DNA from: an uncultured Lachnospiraceae bacterium
Lineage (GTDB): Bacteria; Bacillota; Clostridia; Lachnospirales; Lachnospiraceae
Direction: 5' to 3'
DNA: 43,653 nt
NCBI GenBank assembly: GCA_946182825.1
Contig: CAMGZH010000023.1
Location: 1 to 43,653 of the forward strand
Under the pieces are notes generated by a model. That model saw only the letters and a program-made list of their open reading frames with translations. It did no database searches and was not told where the DNA came from. Position 1 is the first letter of the stretch. Each line of letters opens with the position of its first letter. The position numbers were made by a program, and so were the translations under genes. Of the stretch, positions 14,127-24,600 are shown piece after piece.

Positions 14127-15875
14127 ATGAAAACCATAGCAAAAGAAGTAAAAGGCTATGTGCTGGTTTCCATCCTTACCCCGCTTTTCATGTTATTGGA
14201 AGTAGCGATGGAACTGGAACTGCCGAATCTAATGGCCATTATCATTGATGATGGTGTAAACGCCGGTAATATGTCGGTGATTCTTCGGACAGGTGCTTTC
14301 ATGATCCTGGCAGCCCTTGTGGGTCTGTTTGCAGGAATAGCCGGAGGAAAGCTTGGAGCCATTGCGGCAGCAGGCCTGGCCAAGAACCTTAGAGCGAAAA
14401 TGTTTCGCAAGATTCAGGATTTTTCTTTCTCAAACATTGATAAATTTTCATCATCATCTCTTATTACAAGACTTACCACAGATGTAACAAACGTACAAAA
14501 CGCATATATGATGCTGCTTCGCATGGGAATGAGAGCACCGGCTTCCATGGTGGTTGCCATGGTCATGTCCTTTATAGTGAATCCAAAGATCGCCATGATC
14601 TATGTGTATGCCGTTATTTTCCTTGTGGTAGTTATGCTGATCATCATGCCCATCGTAGGTAAGATGTTCAAGAAAGGATTCAAGCAGTACGATGCATTAA
14701 ATGAAAGTGTACAGGAGAATGTATCCGCCATTCGTGTGGTAAAAGCATACGTGCGAGAGGATTACGCAAAAAAGAAATTTACCGATGCCAGCGGTGGAAT
14801 CTACAAGATCTTTATTAAGATCGAAAACATTCTTGCGCTTTTAATGCCGATCATGATGGCAACGGTTTACGCATGTATTCTTCTGATCTCATGGAACGGT
14901 GCAAAATTCATTGTAGCAGGTAACCTGACAACCGGAGAGCTGATGCAGCTTTTGACCTACTGCATGAGTATTCTTATGAGTCTTATGATGCTGACCATGG
15001 TATTTATGATGATCATGATGAGTACCGCCTCCATTACGCGAATCAGTGAAGTGATCAACGAGGAGCCTTCCATTCATAATCCGCAGAATCCTGTTATGGA
15101 GATTCCCAACGGAGAGATCGTATTCGATCATGTAAACTTTTCTTATAAGAAAGACAGCAGCGAATACGTATTGGAAGATATCAATCTGAACATTAAGTCC
15201 GGTGAAACCATCGGTGTGCTGGGAGGAACCGGATCCTCCAAGACAACGCTGATCAATCTTATCAGCCGATTGTATGATGTTTCAACCGGATCGGTCCGTG
15301 TGGGCGGACATGACGTAAGGGAGTACGATCTGGAGGCACTGCGAGATAGTGTATCGGTGGTACTTCAGCAGAACGTTTTATTCACAGGAACCATCTACGA
15401 GAACCTTCGTTGGGGCGATGAAAATGCTACCGATGAGGAGTGTCAGCGAGCGGCAAAAATGGCCTGTGCAGACGAATTTATCGACCGTTTGCCGGAGGGC
15501 TACAACACGAAGATCACCCAGGGTGGTACCAATGTTTCCGGTGGACAGAGACAGAGATTGTGTATTGCGAGAGCACTTTTAAAGAAGCCGGCTGTCTTGA
15601 TTTTAGATGATTCAACCAGCGCGGTGGATACAACAACGGATGCTAAGATCCGTAAGGCGTTCCGTGAGGAAATCCCGGGAACAACGAAGCTGATCATTGC
15701 ACAGCGAATCAGTAGTGTTCAGGATGCAGACCGGATCATTGTAATGGAAGAAGGCCGCATCAACGGAATCGGAACCCACGAAGAGTTGTTAGCGAATAAC
15801 GAAATATACCGGGATGTATATCAGTCCCAGACCGGTGGCGGAACCGGAGACTTCGATGAAAAGGAGGAAGCGTAA
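14127..15875 (+). CDS. ABC exporter half-transporter with degenerate ATP site
   Basis: The 582-residue protein has a six-helix exporter domain (1-320) fused to an ATPase domain. An in-frame TTG at 14076 exists, but the ATG at 14127 has AAAGGAG five bases before it. Walker A is GGTGSSKTT, the signature VSGGQRQR, but Walker B ends LILDDSTSAVD: the catalytic Glu is Asp, and the switch His is Gln (IIAQRISSV). This is the pattern of the degenerate partner in heterodimeric exporters such as BmrC/BmrD or TM287/288. The next gene starts one base after the stop and supplies the active partner. Substrate may be a drug or peptide; control is probably by the adjacent TetR protein. Confidence 0.93.
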   Translation: MKTIAKEVKGYVLVSILTPLFMLLEVAMELELPNLMAIIIDDGVNAGNMSVILRTGAFMILAALVGLFAGIAGGKLGAIAAAGLAKNLRAKMFRKIQDFSFSNIDKFSSSSLITRLTTDVTNVQNAYMMLLRMGMRAPASMVVAMVMSFIVNPKIAMIYVYAVIFLVVVMLIIMPIVGKMFKKGFKQYDALNESVQENVSAIRVVKAYVREDYAKKKFTDASGGIYKIFIKIENILALLMPIMMATVYACILLISWNGAKFIVAGNLTTGELMQLLTYCMSILMSLMMLTMVFMMIMMSTASITRISEVINEEPSIHNPQNPVMEIPNGEIVFDHVNFSYKKDSSEYVLEDINLNIKSGETIGVLGGTGSSKTTLINLISRLYDVSTGSVRVGGHDVREYDLEALRDSVSVVLQQNVLFTGTIYENLRWGDENATDEECQRAAKMACADEFIDRLPEGYNTKITQGGTNVSGGQRQRLCIARALLKKPAVLILDDSTSAVDTTTDAKIRKAFREEIPGTTKLIIAQRISSVQDADRIIVMEEGRINGIGTHEELLANNEIYRDVYQSQTGGGTGDFDEKEEA

Positions 15876-15876
15876 G

Positions 15877-17781
15877 ATGCCAAGACCAAAGACACAGGCG
15901 CCTGCAACGAAGCAGCAGCGCAAAGAATCCATGGCAGTGCTGAGGCGCCTCATGGGTGACTTGTTTAAAAAATACCCGATTCACCTGATCCTTGTGGTGA
16001 TCTCCATTATCGTCAGCGTATTGGCGAATGTTCAGGGAACCATGTTCATGCAGACCCTGATCGATTCCTATATTACGCCAATGCTAAAAGATGGAAGTCA
16101 CGATTTTGGACCGCTGTTGAATGCCATCCGAAGAGTCTTAGGATTCTATATGATCGGAATTTTTGGAACCTATTTTTTCAATATGCTGATGACCTTTGTG
16201 ACACAGGGTATGATGAAGCAGCTGCGAGACAATATGTTTACCCATATGCAGGGGCTTCCCATCCGGTATTTTGATACCAATGCCCATGGCGATATTATGA
16301 GTATCTATACCAATGATATTGATACTCTTCGTCAGATGATCTCTCAGAGTATTCCTCAGCTGATCAATGCAGTGTTTACGATCGTAAGTGTTCTGATCTC
16401 TATGATTATTTTATCAGTACCACTGACTCTGGTTACCCTGTTTATGGTAGGCGTTATGCTGGTGGTAACCGGAAAACTGGCCGGCCTCTCCGGTAAATAC
16501 TTCGTACGTCAGCAGGAAGATATCGGTAAGCTGAACGGTAATATCGAGGAAATGATGAATGGTCAGAAGGTAGTTAAGGTCTTCAACCATGAGGAAAAGG
16601 CTATCGAAGCCTTTGATCGTTTGAATGAGCAGCTTTACGACAGTGCCAGCAAGGCGAACACCTACGCCAATGTACTGATGCCGGCCAATGCACAGCTGGG
16701 AAATGTCAGCTACGTGCTTGTGGCTGTCATTGGTGGAGCTCTCGCCCTTAACGGTATGACCGGACTTACCCTTGGTAAGCTGGCAAGCTTCCTTACATTT
16801 AATAAGAGCTTTAATATGCCCATCAGCCAGGTCAGCCAGCAGATGAACTTTATCGTAATGGCGGCAGCAGGCGCAAAACGAATCTATGCTATGCTGGATG
16901 AAGAGCCGGAAACCGATGAAGGTTACGTAACACTTGTAAATGCGGAAGAGGGAGAAGACGGAAGCATTTCCGAGGCAGATCAAAGAACCGGCGTCTGGGC
17001 ATGGAAGCACTATCACGCTGCGGATCAGTCCGTTACGTATCAGAAGCTTACCGGAGATGTGGTAATGGATGATGTAAACTTTGGCTATGTGCCGGAGAAG
17101 ACCGTTCTGCATCATATCAAGCTTTACGCAAAAGCCGGTCAGAAGATCGCCTTCGTTGGAGCAACCGGTGCAGGTAAGACGACCATCACCAACCTGATCA
17201 ACCGTTTCTACGATGTGGAAGATGGTAAGATCCGTTACGACGGCATCAACATCAATAAGATCAAAAAGGCAGATCTACGTAGATCCCTTGGAATCGTTCT
17301 TCAGGATACCCATCTGTTCACCGGAACGGTAGCAGAAAATATCCGATACGGTAAGCTGGATGCTACCGACGAGGAAGTAAAGGCAGCAGCAAAATTAGCC
17401 AACGCCGATCACTTTATCCGTCATCTACCCCAGGGCTATGATACGGTTCTGACCGGCGATGGAGCGAACCTTTCCATGGGACAGCGTCAGCTCCTTGCCA
17501 TTGCAAGAGCTGCCATTGCAGATCCACCGGTTCTGATCCTGGATGAAGCGACTTCCTCCATCGATACCCGAACCGAGAAGATCGTTCAGGATGGAATGGA
17601 TAAGCTGATGGCGGGACGAACCACCTTCGTCATTGCACACCGTTTATCCACGATTCGCAATTCCGATTGCATCATGGTACTGGATCAGGGTGAGATCATT
17701 GAGCGCGGAAGCCATGATGAACTGATCAAAGAAGGCGGTAAGTACTACCAGCTTTATACCGGTAAGGTTGTGAATGCATAA
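15877..17781 (+). CDS. ABC exporter half-transporter with canonical ATP site
   Basis: The 634-residue partner has a Lys/Gln-rich N-terminus, six membrane helices (about 45-340) and an ATPase domain with an extra acidic insertion before it (around 360-400). Walker A is GATGAGKTT, Walker B LILDEATSSID with the catalytic Glu, and the switch His is present in VIAHRLSTI. Its signature motif is LSMGQ rather than LSGGQ, which would face the degenerate site of the partner, as in other heterodimeric exporters. The ATG at 15877 follows GGAGG within the end of the upstream gene; an in-frame upstream ATG at 15814 lies deep inside that gene and is less likely. Confidence 0.94.
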   Translation: MPRPKTQAPATKQQRKESMAVLRRLMGDLFKKYPIHLILVVISIIVSVLANVQGTMFMQTLIDSYITPMLKDGSHDFGPLLNAIRRVLGFYMIGIFGTYFFNMLMTFVTQGMMKQLRDNMFTHMQGLPIRYFDTNAHGDIMSIYTNDIDTLRQMISQSIPQLINAVFTIVSVLISMIILSVPLTLVTLFMVGVMLVVTGKLAGLSGKYFVRQQEDIGKLNGNIEEMMNGQKVVKVFNHEEKAIEAFDRLNEQLYDSASKANTYANVLMPANAQLGNVSYVLVAVIGGALALNGMTGLTLGKLASFLTFNKSFNMPISQVSQQMNFIVMAAAGAKRIYAMLDEEPETDEGYVTLVNAEEGEDGSISEADQRTGVWAWKHYHAADQSVTYQKLTGDVVMDDVNFGYVPEKTVLHHIKLYAKAGQKIAFVGATGAGKTTITNLINRFYDVEDGKIRYDGININKIKKADLRRSLGIVLQDTHLFTGTVAENIRYGKLDATDEEVKAAAKLANADHFIRHLPQGYDTVLTGDGANLSMGQRQLLAIARAAIADPPVLILDEATSSIDTRTEKIVQDGMDKLMAGRTTFVIAHRLSTIRNSDCIMVLDQGEIIERGSHDELIKEGGKYYQLYTGKVVNA

Positions 17782-17841
17782 TACATAATAAGGAATGCGC
17801 TGTGGGGCGCTTCCGAGTTCATATTGTTTTTAAGACAAATT

Positions 17842-17879
17842 CCCCGGAGACTGTCGAAAAGGCAGCGCTCCGGGGAGTT
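17842..17879 (+). terminator. Terminator after the ABC exporter genes
   Basis: CCCCGGAG/CTCCGGGG perfect stem (17842-17849/17868-17875) with a further CTG/CAG inside, followed by AGTTTTG. The T-run is short. Confidence 0.75.
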
Positions 17880-17881
17880 TT

Positions 17882-18636
17882 GCGTTGGAAAAGACATTTT
17901 GTAGTAGAAACAAGTTTCAGCCATTGGATCCCATCGAAGGCTACCAGAGCTATGTTTGGGTGGGATTTTTCCTGAAAAAAATATTTTTGGGTGAGCGAAA
18001 AACAGAGAAAAAGCGTTAAATGAAGATTTAAAGAGGAAAAAGCGCCAAATTCAGGTTCCTTGTTGAAAGTTTGTATACAAGATCAGAAAAACGAAAGGAA
18101 AAAGAGGAAACGTGGAGTAAAGGCAGAGGGAAGGAGCGCAGAAAGAGAAGGAAAGATAGAAATATGAAGGAGAAATAATTAAATGAAAAATTAACAAAAT
18201 CAAATAAGAGAGAATAATTCAAGAGTTGAATCTAAGGTTTGTAAATACCTGTAAAAAGATTGTGAGAGCGTATAATAGTAGGCAATCAAATGAATAGATC
18301 AAATAATTGTGCTTGTTGAAAAGATACGAAAGAGGAATAAACCATAAAATCAAAGAATTATAGAACACAAAGAGAAAAACAGGAGCAAAGGTACGTAAAA
18401 TGAGGGGGATAGAGGAAAATTAAAACAGGAATCAAATGAGCGAAAAAACTGGAAACGCTGATCGGGCCAAAGCGTATTCTGATAAAGGTTGCCCTTTTTA
18501 TCAACAAAGAAATCGTAAGAATTGTTTATGAAAAAGGTGCAAAAAAGGTAAACTTTTTCCTGATTTTACCGAAAAAAAAGATAGAGCATTTTGCGCCCAT
18601 AATGAAGTAAGATCTAGTAATTGGAGGTATTCGCGC
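17882..18636 (+). other. Purine-rich intergenic region and long leader of the giant surface gene
   Basis: About 750 bases with no open frame that looks coding on either strand. The plus strand is strikingly rich in A and G. A TATAAT box lies at 18271-18276 with only a weak -35 (CCTGTA) at 17-base spacing, which would give a leader of about 360 bases. A hairpin TGATAAAGG/CCTTTTTATCA (18479-18503) within that leader resembles an attenuator or terminator. GGAGG lies nine bases before the gene at 18637. I see no known riboswitch. Confidence 0.5.
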
Positions 18637-21600
18637 ATGCAAAAGACAAACGGACTTGTAAAGAGAATGCTGGCTCTTGGCTTGGCGGTAACGACCATTG
18701 CCACGAGTTTTTCTACCGGCTATGCACCCATCCGTGCGAAGGCGGCAACCGTGGAACAGGAAACCAAGGCAGCAGACAATACAACATCGCAGGAGCAGCA
18801 GGAGGGAAGTCGGATCTCGTTCACGGATGATGAGATGCTTCAGAAGGCTGTGGATAACGCAGGCTTTACCATTGATCCTGCCACAGGAAAGGTTGTTTCA
18901 GCAGCAATTCGCTATCAGAACGCGCTTTTAAAGCTGGGCGAGGACTATACAGTGACGGCTGTTCTGACAGATAAAAAGGAAGAGACGGATCGAACCACCT
19001 ATACCTATGATGTGACCATCGAGGGACAGGGGGCTTATTCAGGTGCGTACACACGCCATGGCGTGACCCAGATCCAGAAGAAGAAAGTGGCTGCTACCTC
19101 CAAGACAGCGACAACTTCTGAGAAGAAAACAAACGGAAATAAAAAGGCAGCCGGAGCGCTTAAGACGGTTGCGAAGAAGAAGGGGGCAAGTTATTCTGCA
19201 AGTGACTGGCAAATTACTTGGAATGCATCGTTGCCGATGGATTCTTCCGGGGTGCCGATTTTTATCTATAACAATAAAGCGGTAGAACCGGGAAACAGTC
19301 GTCAGGGCCAGGTGGTTGGAAATGCAATTACATCGGTTGTTCTCGCAGGAAACACATTAACGCTGGGTGACGATTATGATTTAGATTATGACAATAATAC
19401 TGGAGCAGGAACCGGAAAGGTTATTTTTAAATTAACAGATTCATATAAAAGTAATAATGGCGTTGATGCAGTACAGGCGGAAAAAGAATTCCGGATCATC
19501 AATTCTGCCACCATTGACTGTCCGATGGAGATTTCAATCGATGGCGGTGTTCATAAGTACCCGGTAACATTCTCTTCCGGGAATACAGTTGGAACGCCAA
19601 GTGGTGGTTTTGAAGCGGAATACCTCGGTCCGAATCAGGCGGTTGAGCCAACAATTTACGTATATCAGGATTCCTCAAAGAATGTGGAATATACATCCTA
19701 TAGCAAGGCTTATTCCAATAATACAAATGTTGGAACAGGTAAGGTTACAATTACCATGCAACCGCAGAGAGCCAATGAATCCATTACGATCAACTTTCCA
19801 ATCGTAGCTCGGAAAATTAAGGATAATGATGTAACAGCAACCGGTTCCTATACATATAATGGAAGTGTGCAGGTACCGAGTCTGTCTGTATCTTCGAGTG
19901 GGGCAAGTTTAACACAGGGTAATGATTACACCGTTACATCCACAGGACGCAATGCAGGAACCCATACGGTGACGGTTACAGGTATTGGTAACTACCAAGG
20001 AAGCGTAACAAAGAATTTTACCATTAATCCTAAAGCGGTTGTCGACGGAACGGATGTTGATGTACAGGTGGATAATGCGGTTTATGATGGAACCCAGAAG
20101 AAGCCGAATGTTACCATTACAGATAAATTGCAGGGTATAACGTTGGTACAGGGGACGGATTATTCCCTTTCCTATGGAGCCAATGATACGCAGGGAGATA
20201 CAGCTGGAACCGTAACGATTACCTTTAACCGTAATTTTTCAGGTACAATTAACAAGACCTTTAAGATTGGAAAAGGTGATATCCGTTCAGCGAATGTTTT
20301 ATTGGACAGAAAGGCAATAACCAGTGCGGCATATGATCCACGATATACGACAGCAAGTGAGAGATTGTCGTTAGAGGGTGTGCCATCCGATAGCTATGAC
20401 GTGGAAGTTTCAGGAACAAACGGTGCAACCTGGCCAAATGCGGGAACCTACACAGCGACCTTTACGGGCAAGGGGTCCTATTCTGGAACACTTACCAAGA
20501 ATATTACGATTGCAAAGGTTAATCTGAATGATTCGGACGTTATTGTAGAAGAGAAAAGTATTACGTCAAACAGTAACGGTTATACACCGTCTCTTAAGCT
20601 GACGTATCGCGGCGTCGAGCTTTCTTCTACGGATGATTACACCTTGACGATCAGTGGTGATCCAAGTAGTCAGGCGGGAGCAAGCATTATTGCAACTGCA
20701 AAGAATACATCTACGAACTATACAGGAAGTAAGACAGTCCCAATGAAGAGTACCGGTGCAGATCTTAGTACAGCACGGTATGAATACAGTGGAACGACTC
20801 CGCTGGATAATCAGTTGTATATCTGTGCATTTGATCCTTTTACAGGAGAAAATCTGACACAGTCTTCAACCGCGGGAATGCCATATTATGGACTGGATGC
20901 AAACGGACAGGTGATTGCACCGCATTATGAAGTTTTCCTTCATAAGTCAGGAACAGACTGGGAGCGTAAAACAGGATTTAAGGTAGAAGTAACCCAAACT
21001 CCGACCAATTCCAAGGTGGGAAGGTATTACTTTAAACTGACAGGAACCGGAGGTGGTCTGTACGGAACCTTTACAGGAACAAGTGCAAACTTTGATATCA
21101 AGGCGAATGCATTAAGCGCTACGAAATTTGCTACAGCATCCGGGGATGCGGCCGATAAAGAGTTTACCTATTACATGACCAAGGTCACAGACACTTCTTC
21201 CCTGGAGGATCTTAGGAACAATCTTGAGATTTATTATAAAAACACCGCAACCGGTACGACAAAGGTAAGTTATCATGGTACTGATAATTGTACCTGGGAT
21301 AAGCCGGTGTACCTGACAAATGGTAGTCTCTTAGAGAATGAAAAGGATTACGAAATTACCAGGATCAGTGCAAATAAGGCAACGATTACCGGAAAAGGTG
21401 CTTTTTCAGGGACTGCAAGTATTGATCTTGGACTTCCGGATCTTAGCAGCAAGGATTTTGAGCTGACGATTGTAGATGCTCTTCCATTGGTTTATGATAC
21501 GACGGATCAGTTCCCGGGAGTTCAGTTGCGTAGAAAGTCAACGAACCAGGTAATCCTTTTGGATCCTACGAAATATGATGTTGTTTATCTAACATCAGCA

Positions 21601-24600
21601 GGAGTAGAAGCAAGAAATAAGCAGAAAAATCCTGCGGATACAGATTTTGCATCGGTTGGAACTTACTATGTAAGGGTTGAGGCTAAATCCGGCAATACAG
21701 AGTATCAGGGAAAGACTGCGAATGTTTCATATCAGATTTCTGCAACCGGTGGAAGCCAGCTTGAAATCAGAACCATCGGAGATCAGACCTATACAACGTC
21801 TGTGAAAGCTCCGGCTGATTTGATCAAAGACAAGGTGTTCGATGCGGGCACAAATAAAAAGCTGACGTTTGATACGGATTATGAGATTGATACCACAAAC
21901 ACGTCAACCGATTATAACGTTCCGGGATTAAAGACAATAACCATTAAGGGAAAAGGAAAGTATAAGTACAATACAGCATCAAAAACTTATCGCGTCGTAG
22001 GTGACTTAAGTAATGTATTGGATACAGATCTTTATACCATTGGTGGTTTTAACGGATTGGCACCTGGAAATACAAATAATCTGTTCTATGATGGAAGCGG
22101 CTGGAAGGATGAAAATGGAAAGAACTTTAATCCGAATCTGATTAAAATTTCTGTCAAAGATGGTGGGGAACTGGTAAAAGATGAGGATTATACCATTTCT
22201 TCCGGTAACTTTAAGGCAGAAGGTCCGGTGAGTCTGACGATTCGTGCGAAGAGTGAAGACTATACAGGAGAGAAGATCTTTAACTTTAATATTAAGGCTA
22301 CCAGAAACGGTTTGAAGTGGACCCACTCCGGTACCAATACCATTGAACTTCCGTATATCGGCACAGCCTATACTGTGGGTGAAGGAATGTTGACGGTTGG
22401 CAGTGATGCTGCCGAGTGGAGAAACAGTGCACAGGATACTGTGACAATTACAGGAACAGCTTCCGAGATTCAGAGTGTCGGAACTTATACGGTTACCATT
22501 GCAAGCAATACAAGCGGTGGAGGAACGACGACACTAACCGTAAAAGTGCTGTACGATCTGACGGAGGCAAAGGTATATTACGGAGCTGACAAAAAGTTAT
22601 TAAATGGTGAGTCCTTTACCTATACAGGGCAGTCCTATGTTGATATGAGTTCTGTTAAGGTAGAAGTCAGGGATAAGGAACTTGCTGCAACGGATTACGC
22701 TATTTCCCGTAGTTATGATCCAAGTGTAAGTACTGCAGGAGCATCGAATTTTTCAGCAGCGGGAACCATTGTGGTGAAACTGACGGCAAAGCCGGATCGA
22801 AGCAGCTTCTTTGGTGTGACACCACCGGTGATCTCTTACAGTATTAAGCCTATCAATCTGTCTCTGGATGATCATATTCATATTACAATGAAGAATGGTT
22901 TCCAGCCGGTTTATGATGGTAGGCCTCATCTGGCACAGAGTGGAACCGATTTTACGGTAACCTATACACCGGATGGTGCCGGTTCACAGACACTTGAAGT
23001 TGGAAAGGACTACTCCGTTACCATTGTGGGTGAGGATTCAAACTGCATAAATGCAGGAACTTATACCCTCTATGTGATCGGACAGGGTAACTATACCGGT
23101 CAGAACCAGAAGACAACATATAAAATAACACCTCATGATTTCAGCAGGGATAATACATCTGATTTTGAAATTGAGGATATGCTGTTTGCCGGAAAGGGCA
23201 ACAAGCTGACACCGTCCACCTTGAAGTTTAAGCTGAATGGAAATCAGATCACCTTAACACGTGGTGTTGATTACAAGATCAACAGTTCCGGTGACAATGA
23301 CGATACGAATGTCAAGGGAACAATAACCATCGGTGGAATGCATAACTATACCGGTACCAAGGGTCCGTTAGAGTTTAACATTGTGAAAATTGATCTGGCC
23401 AATGCCAATGTATACGTTAAGAACGCAGAGTATGGTGACATCAAGGGCGAGACAGATTTAGACAATGGTAAATATGTGCAGGTATACATTCCGTTTGAAG
23501 GGAATGAGCAGGCCGTAAAACTGACCAAGGGAGTGGATTATTCCCTTGAGTTCCGTTTAAGTGGTCAACCGACACAGACCTACCCGGATAAGGTTGGAAC
23601 CTACCAGATCGTTCTTCACGCACTGTCCGGAAGTAAGATGGTGAAGACCGGAACAACTTACGATAATAAGAAAGAAATCATCATCAGTCCGAAGAACATT
23701 GCCAGCGCCGGTACTTTTACCGTAGGCAAGACCGCCTGGTCCGCAGCCGGTGCTAAGCCGGTGGTTCGTCTGGATGGCAAGGTGATATACGAAAACGGTG
23801 CCATTAAGGACGAATATAAGAACCAGTATAAGATCACAGTCACAAATAATACAAAGGCTTGTGCCGCAACATTGGATGAGATGTACTTCGATAAGAGCTA
23901 TACCAATGAGAGTCAGCTTCCTACTGTAACCATTGAAGGAATTGGAAATTATGGTGGAGAAGTGGTGAAGCATTTCCAGATCGGAGATCAGCTGAAGAAG
24001 AGTGACGTGGTCGTAACCAACGGAACCTTTAAGTATGACGGCAAGCCTCATACACCGACCTATACGGTAAAGGGGCTGACAGCCGGTCAGTACACGGATA
24101 ATCTGAATACGATCGAAGATACCACCAACGCAGGAATCAAAGAGTTTTCTGTTACAGCAACCGCTGGACCGAAGTTCGGAAGTGTGGTGGCAGAATATAC
24201 CATCATTCCGGATCGTGATTCCGTATGGGGTTATAAGCTGGATCTTCCGAAGGATCCAACCGACGGACTTTACTATGTGAAGTATGCCGGAGAGGCAATC
24301 CAACCAAAGGTAATCGACGTTTATGTGCTGGATTCCAAGGGTAAGAAGACTGCGATTTCAGAGGATGAGATCAAGAGTATTGAGTATACCAATAATACCG
24401 GCGTTGGAACCGGTAATGTGAAGGTGACACTGACCAACTACCAGGGTAACCTGGATGCGACGGCAGCCAATAAGAACCCGACGCCTTTTAAGATCTTAAG
24501 TGTCAACATTCTTGAGGAGGATTATTCCATTTCCCTTAAGGGTGGTTCCAACCGGTTTGCCTATACTGGCAAGGAAGTCACACCGGAGGTTGTGGTAACA

